NCBI RefSeq assembly: GCF_020866965.1
Contig: NZ_JAJATX010000036.1
Location: forward strand, 1-39,407
Length of the DNA: 39,407 nucleotides
Direction: 5' to 3'
Source: Microvirga roseola
GTDB taxonomy: Bacteria > Pseudomonadota > Alphaproteobacteria > Rhizobiales > Beijerinckiaceae
Both the position numbers and the translations under genes were made by a program. Positions 7,444 to 16,285 of this stretch are shown here, one piece after another. Below the pieces are notes generated by a model that had not been told where the DNA came from, ran no database searches, and saw only the letters and a list, made by a program, of their open reading frames with translations. Every line of letters starts with the position of its first letter. The first letter of the stretch is position 1.

Positions 7444-8199
7444 ATGATTCATCGCCTCATTCCCGCATTCCTCTTTTCCACGCTGGCGACCTCGGCCAGT
7501 GCCCAGGTTCCTGGACTCGACGCGCTTCTGCCGCCAGGCGATGGAGCCGTCACAGGCCGTATCATCCAGCTCGTCGCCCTGCTGACCGTCCTCTCGCTGG
7601 CGCCGGGCCTGCTCATCATGGTGACGAGCTTCACCCGCTTCGTCGTCGCTTTTTCGTTCCTGCGCTCCGGCCTTGGTCTTCAGAGCACCCCGGCCAATCT
7701 CTTTCTGATCAGTCTCTCGCTGTTCATGACCTTCTTCGTCATGGCCCCGACCTTCGACAGGGCGTGGCAGGACGGCGTGAAGCCCCTGATCGAGAATCAG
7801 ATCCCCGAGCAGGAAGCGTTTTCCAGGACGACGGAGCCCTTCCGGGATTTCATGCTGTCCCATGTAAGGCCCAAGGACCTCCAGACCTTCGTCGATCTCG
7901 CAACTACGAGCTTTCCCGCACAGGCCGAGGCTGCCGAGACCAGCCCCGACGGGAAGATCGATCTGCGCATCATCATCCCCGCATTCATGATCTCGGAGCT
8001 GAGGCGTGGATTCGAGATCGGCTTTCTCATCGCCCTGCCGTTCCTCGTCATCGACATGATCGTTGCGACCCTCGTCATGTCCATGGGCATGATGATGATG
8101 CCCCCGACGGTGATCTCCCTTCCGTTCAAGATTCTCTTCTTCATCCTGATCGATGGCTGGAACATCCTCGTCAGCGGTCTTGTGAAATCCTACTTCTGA
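7444..8199 (+). CDS. fliP: Flagellar export gate protein FliP
   Basis: A 251-residue protein with a cleavable signal peptide (LIPAFLFSTLATSASAQ) and four further hydrophobic segments. Family segments include LAPGLLIMVTSFTRFVVAFSFLRSGLG and FMISELRRGFEIGFLIALPFLVIDMIVATLVMSMGMMMMPP, ending with a final helix and GLVKSYF. FliP forms the core pore of the type III export gate together with FliQ and FliR. The reading frame is open back to 7342, but the ATG at 7444 places the signal peptide at the N-terminus as in other FliP proteins. It is the last gene of this block. Confidence 0.96.
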   Translation: MIHRLIPAFLFSTLATSASAQVPGLDALLPPGDGAVTGRIIQLVALLTVLSLAPGLLIMVTSFTRFVVAFSFLRSGLGLQSTPANLFLISLSLFMTFFVMAPTFDRAWQDGVKPLIENQIPEQEAFSRTTEPFRDFMLSHVRPKDLQTFVDLATTSFPAQAEAAETSPDGKIDLRIIIPAFMISELRRGFEIGFLIALPFLVIDMIVATLVMSMGMMMMPPTVISLPFKILFFILIDGWNILVSGLVKSYF

Positions 8200-8291
8200 C
8201 GTTCCTGTGAACGAGGCCCCGGACGGAGCAATGCTCGCGCAAGGTTGAACGGGCACAACGCATCAGCAGTATCTCCAAACTGGGATCGTTC

Positions 8292-9938
8292 ATGCCTGGT
8301 CGTCAGCACGTCGAAAAATTGTGGATCAGCCTCTTGCAACTCGGGGTCCGTCGCCTCGCCGCGCTGGGAGCGATCGGAGTTGCCGTTTTTCTTCTTGTGG
8401 GCTTCGGAGCGTACTACCTCAGCCGGCCGACCCAGGAGGTTCTCTATACCGGCCTCGACCGCGAGGACGTCGGCCGCATCGGCGCAGTGCTGAAGGACGC
8501 GAGCATTCCGTTCGATGTGAGCTCGGACGGAGCATCCGTGCTCGTCAGCTACGGGAACACAGCTCAGGCGCGCATGCTGCTCGCCGAGAAGGGCCTGCCG
8601 CACAGCAGCCGCTCGGGCTATGAACTCTTCAACGATCTCGGCTCGCTCGGCCTGACCTCCTTCATGCAGGAGGTCACCAAGGTGCGCGCGCTCGAGGGCG
8701 AGCTTGCCCGCACGATTCAGGGCATGAAGGGGGTCAAGGCTGCGCGCGTTCACATCGTCCTGCCCGACCGTGGATCGTTCCGGCGCGAGCAGCAGGCTCC
8801 TTCCGCCTCCGTCGTCATCCGCACGAGCCCGTCCGACGACACCTCTTCCGCTCAGGCGATCCGGCATCTGGTTGCAGCCGCGATCCCCGGCATGAAGGTG
8901 GAGAAGGTCACTGTGATGAATACGGAGGGCACCCTCCTGATGTCCGGCGACGATGCGTCGAATGTCGCAAGCGGAAGGCTCGCTACCTTGGAGAAGTCCG
9001 TCGGCTCCGAGATCCAGGACGCCGTCCGTCGAACCCTCGCGCCTTACCTCGGCATCGGCAATTTCGAGGTCAGTGTCGCGGCTCGCCTGAACACGGACAA
9101 GGTCAATACGAGCGAGACGATCTACGATCCGGAATCCAAGGTCGAGCGCTCGATCCGCACCGTGAAGGAGACGGAGGTCTCCCAGAACCGGGCCGGCCAG
9201 CAGCCCACGACCGTGCAGCAGAACCTGCCCGACCAGAACGTCCGAGCGGATGGCGGCGAGAATTCGAGCGAGGACAACCAGCGCCGTGAGGAGCTGACGA
9301 ACTACGAGATCTCGTCGAAAACGATCCAGACGATCAGCGACGGCTACTCGATCAAGAATCTCTCGGTGGCCGTGCTGGTGAACAGGGGCCGTCTGGAAGC
9401 TCTCCTCGGCGAGAACGCCAAGGCCGAAGACGTCAACGCCAAGATCGCCGAGATCGAGGAACTCGTTGCGTCGGCCGCCGGCTTCAGCAAGCCGCGCGGC
9501 GACACGATCAAGGTTGCCGCTGTCGGCTTCGTCGAGGAATCGCAGAGCCTCCAGCCCTATCCGGAGCCGTCGATCTCCGAGATTCTTTCGCGTCAGCTCG
9601 GCAACATCCTCAATGCTCTGACGATCCTGGCCATGGCGCTCCTTCTGGTCTGGTTCGGTCTGCGTCCGGCAGTGAAGATGCTGGTCGCCCGTCACCAGGC
9701 CGAGATCGAGTACAAGAAGGAACAGGCGGCGGCTCTGGCTGCCCGGGAAGCCGCTGCGGCGCTCGCGGCTCAGGCCGAACTCGAGCGGCAGGAACAGGTG
9801 CGCCAGCTCGAATCGCAGATGCCGAACCTGCTTGAGAATGCGAGCACGCCTCAGCGCAAGCTGGAGCATATCGTCGAGCTGAATGAAGAGCAGGCGGCGG
9901 CCGTGCTGAGGCAGTGGCTCCTTCAGGAAGCGGCGTGA
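8292..9938 (+). CDS. fliF: Flagellar MS-ring protein FliF
   Basis: A 548-residue protein with a first membrane helix near residues 24-46 and a second near 437-456. Between them are the periplasmic ring-building domains, including GLPHSSRSGYELFND and ARVHIVLPDRGSFRREQQAPSASVVI, a strongly conserved FliF segment. The cytoplasmic C-terminal tail is Ala/Glu-rich and ends with LNEEQAAAVLRQWLLQE, the FliG-binding helix. FliF is the platform on which the motor and export gate assemble. The ATG at 8292 follows a 92-base gap after fliP, where a separate promoter could lie. It overlaps fliH by one base. Confidence 0.97.
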   Translation: MPGRQHVEKLWISLLQLGVRRLAALGAIGVAVFLLVGFGAYYLSRPTQEVLYTGLDREDVGRIGAVLKDASIPFDVSSDGASVLVSYGNTAQARMLLAEKGLPHSSRSGYELFNDLGSLGLTSFMQEVTKVRALEGELARTIQGMKGVKAARVHIVLPDRGSFRREQQAPSASVVIRTSPSDDTSSAQAIRHLVAAAIPGMKVEKVTVMNTEGTLLMSGDDASNVASGRLATLEKSVGSEIQDAVRRTLAPYLGIGNFEVSVAARLNTDKVNTSETIYDPESKVERSIRTVKETEVSQNRAGQQPTTVQQNLPDQNVRADGGENSSEDNQRREELTNYEISSKTIQTISDGYSIKNLSVAVLVNRGRLEALLGENAKAEDVNAKIAEIEELVASAAGFSKPRGDTIKVAAVGFVEESQSLQPYPEPSISEILSRQLGNILNALTILAMALLLVWFGLRPAVKMLVARHQAEIEYKKEQAAALAAREAAAALAAQAELERQEQVRQLESQMPNLLENASTPQRKLEHIVELNEEQAAAVLRQWLLQEAA

Positions 9939-10609
9939 TGTCGAAGGAAATCGCCCGCCTCCTAACGGATTTCTCCCATGACAGGGCCGGCAAGCCGCCG
10001 GCCTCCGTGCCGGGCTTCCCGTTCCTGAAGTCCGTCAAACTCAAGCCCGAACCCGAGCCGGAGGCTCCGTCTGAGTCCAAAGCCAAGCCTGCCGAGGACT
10101 CGAAGGCCCTGATCCGCCAGGCTGTGGAGAAGGCGCGGGAGGAGGAGCGGGAATTCGCACAGAGCATGCTTGAGCGGGCTCTGGCGGAGGGGAGGACCAG
10201 ATCCGAAGCCGCGCTTCAAACCGCAAGGGCCGAGTGGGTGGCGCAGGAAGCCGAGGCGCTCAGGACGCAGATGGCGGCAGCCTTCGAAGCGATCGAGGAA
10301 GGCTTGTCCACCCGGATCGCCAACATCCTTGGACCATTCCTCGGGGAAGCCTTCCGACAGCAGGCTCTGTCCGAGATGCAAGCGACGATCCGATCCATCC
10401 TCTCGCGCTCCCAGGGCGGTGTCATCGCCATATCCGGCCCCGACGACCTGCTGGCTGAGATCAGGGGGAGATTGGGCGAGCTGGGAGAGGCCATCGAGTT
10501 CAAGCCGGGCGACCAAGCCGACGTGACGGTGATCGCCGGAGACACAACCATCGAGACCCAGATCGGTGAGTGGATGACCCGTCTCAACCGTGTTCTGAAG
10601 GCCGGATAG
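9938..10609 (+). CDS. fliH: FliH-like flagellar export ATPase regulator
   Basis: A 223-residue soluble protein with a Pro/Glu-rich N-terminal third, then a long charged helical section (about residues 55-125) and a C-terminal domain containing VIAISGPDDLLAEIRGRL and DQADVTVIAGDTTIETQIGEWMTRLNRVL. This arrangement (coiled coil followed by a small alpha/beta domain) is that of FliH/YscL proteins, which bind and regulate the ATPase FliI and bring it to the export gate. It lies immediately after fliF, the common position. The primary sequence of FliH is poorly conserved, so the assignment rests on layout and position. Confidence 0.75.
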   Translation: MSKEIARLLTDFSHDRAGKPPASVPGFPFLKSVKLKPEPEPEAPSESKAKPAEDSKALIRQAVEKAREEEREFAQSMLERALAEGRTRSEAALQTARAEWVAQEAEALRTQMAAAFEAIEEGLSTRIANILGPFLGEAFRQQALSEMQATIRSILSRSQGGVIAISGPDDLLAEIRGRLGELGEAIEFKPGDQADVTVIAGDTTIETQIGEWMTRLNRVLKAG

Positions 10610-10610
10610 A

Positions 10611-11807
10611 ATGACCGATCCCGCACATCAGGAAATCATCATCGTCCGCCGCCAAGAGCAGGACGAGGAGCAGGCCAAGGGCGGCGTCTGGAAGATCGCG
10701 CATGCCGACTTCATGACCGCCATGATGGCGTTCTTCCTGGTCATGTGGCTGATCAGCCAGACTGATCAGAACACCCGGGCGAGCGTCGCAAACTACTTCA
10801 ACCCGGTTCAGCTCGCCCAGTCGACGCCGAACAAGAAGGGATTGGAGGAATCCACCGACATGCCGCCCGACGGAATGCCGGATGCGGAGAAAGCGGGCAA
10901 GGAGAAGGGGAGCGGAGAGGGCACCGGCGGGAAATCCCACCAGCTGCAGAAGCCCCGGTTCAAGGAGGGCGCTCTCTTCCAGGATCCCTACGCGGTTCTC
11001 GCCCGCATCGCCGCGGATATCGAGCCGAGGCCGCAGGACACGCTGGGAGCGGACGCGACCCCTGGAGAAAGCGAGGTTCCAGGCCTGACCTCGGGCGAAG
11101 CCTATCGCGATCCCTTCGACCCGCTGTACTGGAAGGTGTCTCCGGTCAAGGAATTGAAGACCGAGCTGCCGCGCAAGCCCGGAACCGCGCCTGCGCCGAC
11201 GCGCAATTCCGTCGATGAACCGGCTCCCGCATCGCCGGGAGAAGCCAGTGCTGTTGCCGAGAACGACGCAAATGCTCTCCCGGAGCAGGCTCCGATCAGC
11301 GATGCTCAGGGCAAGCCGGAGGAAGCTGGCGCTCCCGCCAGCGAAGCCGACCGGGAGATCGCAGAGCTGAAATCCGTCATCACGGCTGCCGTCCAGCCCG
11401 GACGGGACAGCTCGGCCAATCCAATCATCGAGGTGCGGCGGACAGGCGCCGGCACCCTCATCAGCCTCACGGACGATTTCGATTTCAGCATGTTCGCCAT
11501 CGGTTCGGCCGAGCCGCATGCAAAAGTTGTGAGAGCGATGGAGAAGATCGCCGCAATCCTGAAATCGCGCCCTGGAAAGATCGTGGTGCGTGGCCATACC
11601 GACGGGCGTCCGTTCAAGTCCGAGGACTACGACAATTGGCGCCTGTCGCAGGCCCGCGCGCAGATGGCCCTCTACATGCTCGTCAGGGGCGGGTTGCCGG
11701 AGGAGAGGATCGTCCGGGTGGAGGGCCATGCGGACCGCGATCCGAAGAATGCCGCCGATAGGAACGCGGACGAAAACCGGCGCATCGAGATCCTGCTGCA
11801 GGAGTGA
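10611..11807 (+). CDS. motB: Stator protein MotB
   Basis: A 398-residue protein. A cytoplasmic tail leads to a single membrane helix starting HADFMTAMMAFFLVMWL, in which D33 corresponds to the essential proton-carrying aspartate of MotB. The C-terminal OmpA-like peptidoglycan-binding domain begins with GTLISLTDDFDF and includes VVRGHTDGRPF and ENRRIEILLQE. Between helix and OmpA domain there is a long Pro/Ala/Glu-rich periplasmic insert of more than 200 residues, making it clearly longer than the roughly 308 residues of E. coli MotB. In rhizobia this region is thought to interact with MotC. motC follows directly. Confidence 0.95.
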   Translation: MTDPAHQEIIIVRRQEQDEEQAKGGVWKIAHADFMTAMMAFFLVMWLISQTDQNTRASVANYFNPVQLAQSTPNKKGLEESTDMPPDGMPDAEKAGKEKGSGEGTGGKSHQLQKPRFKEGALFQDPYAVLARIAADIEPRPQDTLGADATPGESEVPGLTSGEAYRDPFDPLYWKVSPVKELKTELPRKPGTAPAPTRNSVDEPAPASPGEASAVAENDANALPEQAPISDAQGKPEEAGAPASEADREIAELKSVITAAVQPGRDSSANPIIEVRRTGAGTLISLTDDFDFSMFAIGSAEPHAKVVRAMEKIAAILKSRPGKIVVRGHTDGRPFKSEDYDNWRLSQARAQMALYMLVRGGLPEERIVRVEGHADRDPKNAADRNADENRRIEILLQE

Positions 11808-13018
11808 TGGGAGTGGCGCGTCTTCCGCAGATCCTGTCGATTGTCGGCACTCTGGCTGCCGCTTGTCCGGCCTTGGCCGAAAGCGATCAGGCCGCGCCTG
11901 AGCCGACATACGAAATCGGCCAGCCTATCCAGATGGTGCGGACGCTTCAGCTCCTGCAGGACCAGATTGCGGCCGGATCCACCGACGCCCATCTCGGGCA
12001 GCGCGGGCTCCTTGCGCTTCTGGACCGGCAGTTCATGGAATTGGAAGATCAGGTCTGGCAGGACTCGAGGAACGTCCGGGCCGCGGTCGTCTATGTCCTG
12101 AGCGGCGGCCGGCCCCAGATCCTTCGCAAGCTCCTGTCGCCTCGCCTTATTCCACTTGAAGACGTGCCGCTCGCCGAGGGGGCGTTGGCCTATGTCGAGG
12201 GGCGCGAGGAGGAAGCGCAAAGGACGCTTCTGGAGATCGATCCTATGACACTTCCTGCCGGCGCGGGAGCCCAGCTGGCCCTGGTCCAGGCTGCCCTCAT
12301 CGTCCGGACGGACCCGAGGAAATCCATGGATTACCTGAACCTCGTCCGCCTTCAGGCTCCGGGAACGCTCCTGGAGGAGGCCGCGCTGCGCCGCCAGATC
12401 TTCGTCGCGCACCAATTGGGAGAGGCTCTCAAGTTCGAATTCCTCGTCGGCGACTATCTGAGCCGCTATCGGAGCTCCATCTATGCCAGCAATTTCAGGC
12501 AGCGTTTGGCGGCGATCCTCACGCAGATCGATTTCGGAAAGGAGCCGGAGCGCTTCGAGCGCATTCTCCAGCTTCTTCGCGAACTGGATCCGCGCGTGCA
12601 GATCGACCTGCTGCTCTTGATCGCGCGGGCATCGGTGGACCAGGGCTTCGTGAAGTCGGCCCTGATCGCCTCGGAGCGGGTTCTGAGCCTTGCCGGGAAC
12701 GATGAGAGCGCCGCAGTGCGGGCGAGGCTCTACCGGGCGGCAGCACAGATCGTCACCCCGGGCTCCCTGGAAGCCGGCCTGCTCGAACTCAAAGGGTTCG
12801 ACCGCTCTCTCCTGTCGCCGCACGACGCCAATCTGCTCGATTCCGCTTTGGCGCTGGCGCGCCACATCAAGCAGTTGCCGGGAGAACCGGCGGAAACCCT
12901 TGCCGCGCCGGCCGCTCTCGCGAAGCCGCAAGACACGACGCAAGCTCCAGAACTGCCTCAAGCCGTAATCAAGGCCAAAGAGGCTTTGACCCGAGTGGAC
13001 CGACTCATCAAGAAGTGA
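11807..13018 (+). CDS. motC: Periplasmic motility protein MotC
   Basis: A 403-residue protein with an N-terminal signal peptide (ILSIVGTLAAACPALAE). The remaining sequence is rich in helices: EIGQPIQMVRTLQLLQDQIA, GQRGLLALLDRQF, AVVYVLSGGRPQILRKLL and others, resembling TPR-like packing. MotC is known from Sinorhizobium as a periplasmic protein that interacts with MotB and is needed for rotation. It overlaps the motB stop; the ATG at 11807 is preferred over an in-frame GTG at 11804. With motE it forms the rhizobial-type stator accessory set. Confidence 0.9.
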   Translation: MGVARLPQILSIVGTLAAACPALAESDQAAPEPTYEIGQPIQMVRTLQLLQDQIAAGSTDAHLGQRGLLALLDRQFMELEDQVWQDSRNVRAAVVYVLSGGRPQILRKLLSPRLIPLEDVPLAEGALAYVEGREEEAQRTLLEIDPMTLPAGAGAQLALVQAALIVRTDPRKSMDYLNLVRLQAPGTLLEEAALRRQIFVAHQLGEALKFEFLVGDYLSRYRSSIYASNFRQRLAAILTQIDFGKEPERFERILQLLRELDPRVQIDLLLLIARASVDQGFVKSALIASERVLSLAGNDESAAVRARLYRAAAQIVTPGSLEAGLLELKGFDRSLLSPHDANLLDSALALARHIKQLPGEPAETLAAPAALAKPQDTTQAPELPQAVIKAKEALTRVDRLIKK

Positions 13019-13031
13019 GCTCGAGGACCTG

Positions 13032-14489
13032 ATGAACAAATTCGAGATCCTGCCCCAGAGCATGCCGCGACGGGCGGAAGCATCACCATCGAAAGTGATC
13101 TCCCCGTTGGACAGCGGAGGCGAGCGGGATGGGGCTGCCGGCGAAGGGGCCTTTAAATCGCTACTGGACGGCTTCTCGCACTCCACTGGGTCTGGCTCCG
13201 AGGCACAGCCTGCGCAGAAGGCTCATCCGCTGGGGATCGGTGCAAGAATAGTCTCGCAGGTGCAGGCGGAGCGTGCGCTGCAGGAGGCCAGACTCGACCT
13301 CGACGTCCAGAGTATGGGTGATGAGGCGCTTCCGGAGGACGCAGCCGCAACTCTCGGCGAACTCCTGAAGACTGACACGCCGGATGCCACGAAGCTGATC
13401 CAGGTCCAGCAAAGTCAGGCGGGCAGCGCTGTCGTCTCGGTTTTCGAGAACCTGTTGCCGAAGCTCATGCTTCAGACGAGTTCCGGGAGCGGTCAAGGCA
13501 AGCAGGACGCGGAGAATGGCTCTTCGCGAGGATCGCCGCTTATGCCTGGATCCGGCCTCGAGAAGGCTCCTGCGGGCAAGATGCTGGACATGGCGCCGAA
13601 GGTCACAGTCCAGTACCAGGAAACGCATTTCAAGCCGATCGTCGAAGGCTTCAGCACGAAGATCGTCTCCCAGAATGACCCGTCATCCGGAGGTGAACTC
13701 ACGACCGGCAGTCCGGCGGGCGACGATGTGAATCTGTCGGCCAAGACGCCGTCAATCGGAATGCCTTCTGATGCAGGAAGCAGGGGCACGCCGAATGTAG
13801 CCGTGAAGGCGCCGGCCCCTTCGGAAACGGAGCTGGCCATCACGGCCAAAGGTCGAGCGGCCGAGGTGCTCACGCCTCATGCCGAAGCGGCGCTGAAGAA
13901 TTCCGAAGTCGAGGTGAAAGCGGAGGGCAACTCCTCCCTGCCGCCGGGAACGCTGCAGCGGGTCGCAGGAGCCATTCTGGCGCAGACCGGCCCGATGGCT
14001 GCGGAACTGAACGCGAGAACCCAGGCAGCCGAAGGGGCAACCTTCGTCACGACGGCCCGCGCCTCTGAAGGGGTGATGCGGATGCTGAACATTCAGCTTC
14101 ACCCTGCAGAACTCGGTCTCATGACCGTCAGAATGCGGTTGTCGGGCGACGATCTCACCATGGAGATCGAGGTTGCAAGCGACGAAACGGCCCATCTGCT
14201 CAGGACCGATTCCGAGAAGCTGTCCAACCTGCTGCGGGGATCAGGCTACCGGCCGGAGGTCATCAGCATCCAGGTTGCACAGCCGGATGCAACCCAGCAG
14301 CAGGGGATGAGTGCCCAGCGCGATTCCGGTCCGGCCTTCCAGCAGGAGGGGTTCGGCCAGGGATCGCTCAACCGGGACGAACGGCCAAGACAGCAGGACA
14401 AAGACTATGATTACGGGATGCACGCCAGTGGTGACGTCGCCGAAGAGAGCACTCCTTCTGATCGCCGTGCTGGCGGGGTTTATCTCTAA
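13032..14489 (+). CDS. fliK: Flagellar hook-length control protein FliK
   Basis: A 485-residue protein. The first two thirds are low-complexity, rich in Ser, Gly, Ala, Pro and Lys, and likely unstructured as in other FliK molecular rulers. The C-terminal domain (about residues 335-420) contains MLNIQLHPAELGLMTVRM and SDETAHLLRTDSEKLSNLL, the conserved FliK core that switches export specificity through FlhB. In rhizobia this gene was earlier called motD because it follows motC. The last 83 bases overlap the start of the transglycosylase gene. Confidence 0.92.
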   Translation: MNKFEILPQSMPRRAEASPSKVISPLDSGGERDGAAGEGAFKSLLDGFSHSTGSGSEAQPAQKAHPLGIGARIVSQVQAERALQEARLDLDVQSMGDEALPEDAAATLGELLKTDTPDATKLIQVQQSQAGSAVVSVFENLLPKLMLQTSSGSGQGKQDAENGSSRGSPLMPGSGLEKAPAGKMLDMAPKVTVQYQETHFKPIVEGFSTKIVSQNDPSSGGELTTGSPAGDDVNLSAKTPSIGMPSDAGSRGTPNVAVKAPAPSETELAITAKGRAAEVLTPHAEAALKNSEVEVKAEGNSSLPPGTLQRVAGAILAQTGPMAAELNARTQAAEGATFVTTARASEGVMRMLNIQLHPAELGLMTVRMRLSGDDLTMEIEVASDETAHLLRTDSEKLSNLLRGSGYRPEVISIQVAQPDATQQQGMSAQRDSGPAFQQEGFGQGSLNRDERPRQQDKDYDYGMHASGDVAEESTPSDRRAGGVYL

Positions 14490-15024
14490 CGGAACGCTAC
14501 CGGCAGAGGCTGGTACCCAGCCCGACAGCCGGTCCTGCGAGCGGGAGATGAAGCGGGCGTCGGCGAAGTACGGGGTCCCCCTCGGAATGCTCTATGCGGT
14601 CGGTCTGACGGAAACCGGCAGGCGCGGAAGTCTCCAGCCTTACGCCATGAATATCGAGGGAAAAGCGCATTTCGCCGCCAGCGTCTCCGAGGCCAAGAGG
14701 GTCTTCGAAGAGGCGCGGCGCTCGGGCGCAAGGCTGATCGATCTCGGATGCATGCAGATCAATCACCATTATCACAGCGACAAGTTTCCGTCGCTCGACA
14801 GCATGCTGAGTCCGCGCGAGAACGTCGAATACGCAGCACGCTTCCTGAAAGAGCTGAAAGAGCGCCACGCCTCATGGACGATGGCGGTCGCGCGCTATCA
14901 TGCCGGCCCCAACAATGATCCGGCCCAGAAGCGTTATGTCTGCCGGGTCATCGCGAACATGGTCGCGACAGGATTTGGTGAATGGACGCCGGCTGCGCGG
15001 TCTTTCTGCAGCTCGGAGACTTGA
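14407..15024 (+). CDS. Flagellar soluble lytic transglycosylase (SLT domain)
   Basis: A 205-residue exported protein. After a signal segment (ALLLIAVLAGFISNGTLPAEA) comes an SLT-type domain with a GVPLGMLYAVGLTETGRRG block, where the Glu in LTETGR is the likely catalytic acid, then LIDLGCMQINHHYH and NVEYAARFLKELKERHASWTMAVARYHAG. It would cut peptidoglycan for rod passage, like SltF in Rhodobacter. The ATG at 14407 has AGGA upstream; GTG at 14428 or 14431 would give a more compact signal peptide. It overlaps fliK by 83 bases in another frame. The FlgJ in this window has no muramidase domain, so this enzyme likely supplies that function. Confidence 0.88.
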   Translation: MITGCTPVVTSPKRALLLIAVLAGFISNGTLPAEAGTQPDSRSCEREMKRASAKYGVPLGMLYAVGLTETGRRGSLQPYAMNIEGKAHFAASVSEAKRVFEEARRSGARLIDLGCMQINHHYHSDKFPSLDSMLSPRENVEYAARFLKELKERHASWTMAVARYHAGPNNDPAQKRYVCRVIANMVATGFGEWTPAARSFCSSET

Positions 15025-15045
15025 CGGGTTCGGTGGGAAGGGCAG

Positions 15046-15771
15046 TCAGCGTGTCATCGTCACGGCGCCATCGGAGCCGCTGAGGGTTCCGGCGAGGGCA
15101 GCCTCTGCGCCGCTCATGCGGGCAATCACCCTGCCGCGCGAATAGAGAACCACATTGTTGTCGCCGAAGGTCCAGGCGTTCACGCTCGCGAGCGCGGAAT
15201 TGCGGCATCCGGAGGCCGACGCCTTGTAGAGATCGAGAACGGGCGTGCTCGAGAGCTGAACCTTGCACGCGCTTCCCTTGTCATCGACGGCCTTCCAGAT
15301 CCCTGCATAGGACGAGGCATGTCGGGGCGCACTGACGACAGGAGATCCTTGAGAGGCGCTCGGTATGGGACCCACGACCTGGCCCACGTCGCCGGGCGGT
15401 GGGGCTACGCCGATCGCCGAAGGATCGATCGCGGCCATCGCGCCATATGGCGGAGGGAAAGGAGTGGGAACAGGCTCGAAGGGGAGGGGGCCTGAGCGAT
15501 CCACGAGCCTGTGCGGCCCAGCGGGTCTTATCGCTCCGGCGGGGACGGCGACCGGGATAGGGGATACGACGACCTCCTCCTCGACGGCGGTCACGACCGG
15601 CGGCTGGCCCCAGGGGGCGGAGTATCGCGGGTAGGTACGGGTGACGCTGCCGGAATACCATGGACCACGGGGATAGTGACCGTCCGTTGCGGTGCATCCT
15701 GACAGCAGGGCGGCCGCCGCCAGGGCGACCGGCGGCAAGGATATGGCTTTTCTCATCCCGTCGGTCTGCAC
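15046..15771 (-). CDS. Lipoprotein with AprI/Inh-type metalloprotease inhibitor domain
   Basis: A 241-residue protein with a lipoprotein signal (lipobox LSGC, Cys26). A Pro-rich linker of about 120 residues follows. The last 90 or so residues show the Inh pattern: GIWKAVDDKGSACKVQL, then ASGCRNSAL, NAWTFGDNNVVLYS and a final LAGTLSGSDG. The two Cys would form the family's single disulfide. Known Inh proteins are periplasmic inhibitors of serralysin-type secreted metalloproteases. The GTG at 15771 has a GGTGGA upstream; ATG at 15756 is the alternative. It is convergent with the transglycosylase and 13 bases downstream of the next minus-strand gene, so it belongs to the flhB operon. Its flagellar role is unknown. 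Confidence 0.75.
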   Translation of the reverse strand: MQTDGMRKAISLPPVALAAAALLSGCTATDGHYPRGPWYSGSVTRTYPRYSAPWGQPPVVTAVEEEVVVSPIPVAVPAGAIRPAGPHRLVDRSGPLPFEPVPTPFPPPYGAMAAIDPSAIGVAPPPGDVGQVVGPIPSASQGSPVVSAPRHASSYAGIWKAVDDKGSACKVQLSSTPVLDLYKASASGCRNSALASVNAWTFGDNNVVLYSRGRVIARMSGAEAALAGTLSGSDGAVTMTR

Positions 15772-15784
15772 TTGTCCACCCCGA

Positions 15785-16285
15785 TCAATGCCGGATCACG
15801 TCCGGGGGATAGAGGGCGGACGTGTAACGATCCGGCAGAGGGGTCCGCCGAGCGGATCGCAGGATCTGAGCGAATTCCACTGCGCCGAACTGACCCTCTG
15901 GAACGCCCTCGATCAGCAGCACCTTGTTGATATGAACGCCGATGTCCCTGGACCCGAGAACAAGCTCGAACAGCACGCTCACCGGGCCGTGGGCGAATTC
16001 CATGTTGAGCACGATGCTCGCCGGAACTCCCAGCTCGAAGGTCACTCCGGCTGCGCGGGCATAGGACAAGGTCCTGTCCTTGAAATACAGCTCGACGGAG
16101 GACGTGACGATCTCGTCCATGTTGCCGTGCAGCTGATTCGTCACATACGACATGATGATTTCGGCGTCGGCCAGGCACAGATCCCCGACCACGTCCTTGA
16201 TGTTGCACGCGAGAATTTCCTCGAAGACATAGACTTCGTAATTCTCGGAGGAGAAACCGGTATTGGTGTCGGGATGCTGTCTCAT
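15785..16285 (-). CDS. Conserved flagellar-cluster protein of unknown function, copy 2 (paralogue of 1260-1733)
   Basis: A 166-residue protein without signal peptide or membrane helix. It shares with the protein at 1260-1733 an ungapped region of about 130 residues: FE-x-x-LA-x-x-IKDVV, SS-x-EL-x-FKD-x-TL-x-Y, EF-x-H-x-x-VSV, and a C-terminal AR-x-x-PLP. I know of no named domain. Its ATG (16283-16285) overlaps the flhB stop, so the two are translated together. Its extra C-terminal tail (DRYTSALYPPDVIRH) is absent in copy 1. A link to flagellar assembly or control is inferred from this tight coupling. Confidence 0.8.
   Translation of the reverse strand: MRQHPDTNTGFSSENYEVYVFEEILACNIKDVVGDLCLADAEIIMSYVTNQLHGNMDEIVTSSVELYFKDRTLSYARAAGVTFELGVPASIVLNMEFAHGPVSVLFELVLGSRDIGVHINKVLLIEGVPEGQFGAVEFAQILRSARRTPLPDRYTSALYPPDVIRH

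Noticed and set aside
8190..9869. 559-codon open frame on the minus strand
   Set aside because: It is antisense to fliF along its whole length. Its Arg/Leu/Asp-rich translation is the usual shadow of a GC-rich gene, and fliF is certain.
11672..13186. 504-codon open frame on the minus strand
   Set aside because: Antisense to motB, motC and the start of fliK, all supported by motifs and gene spacing.
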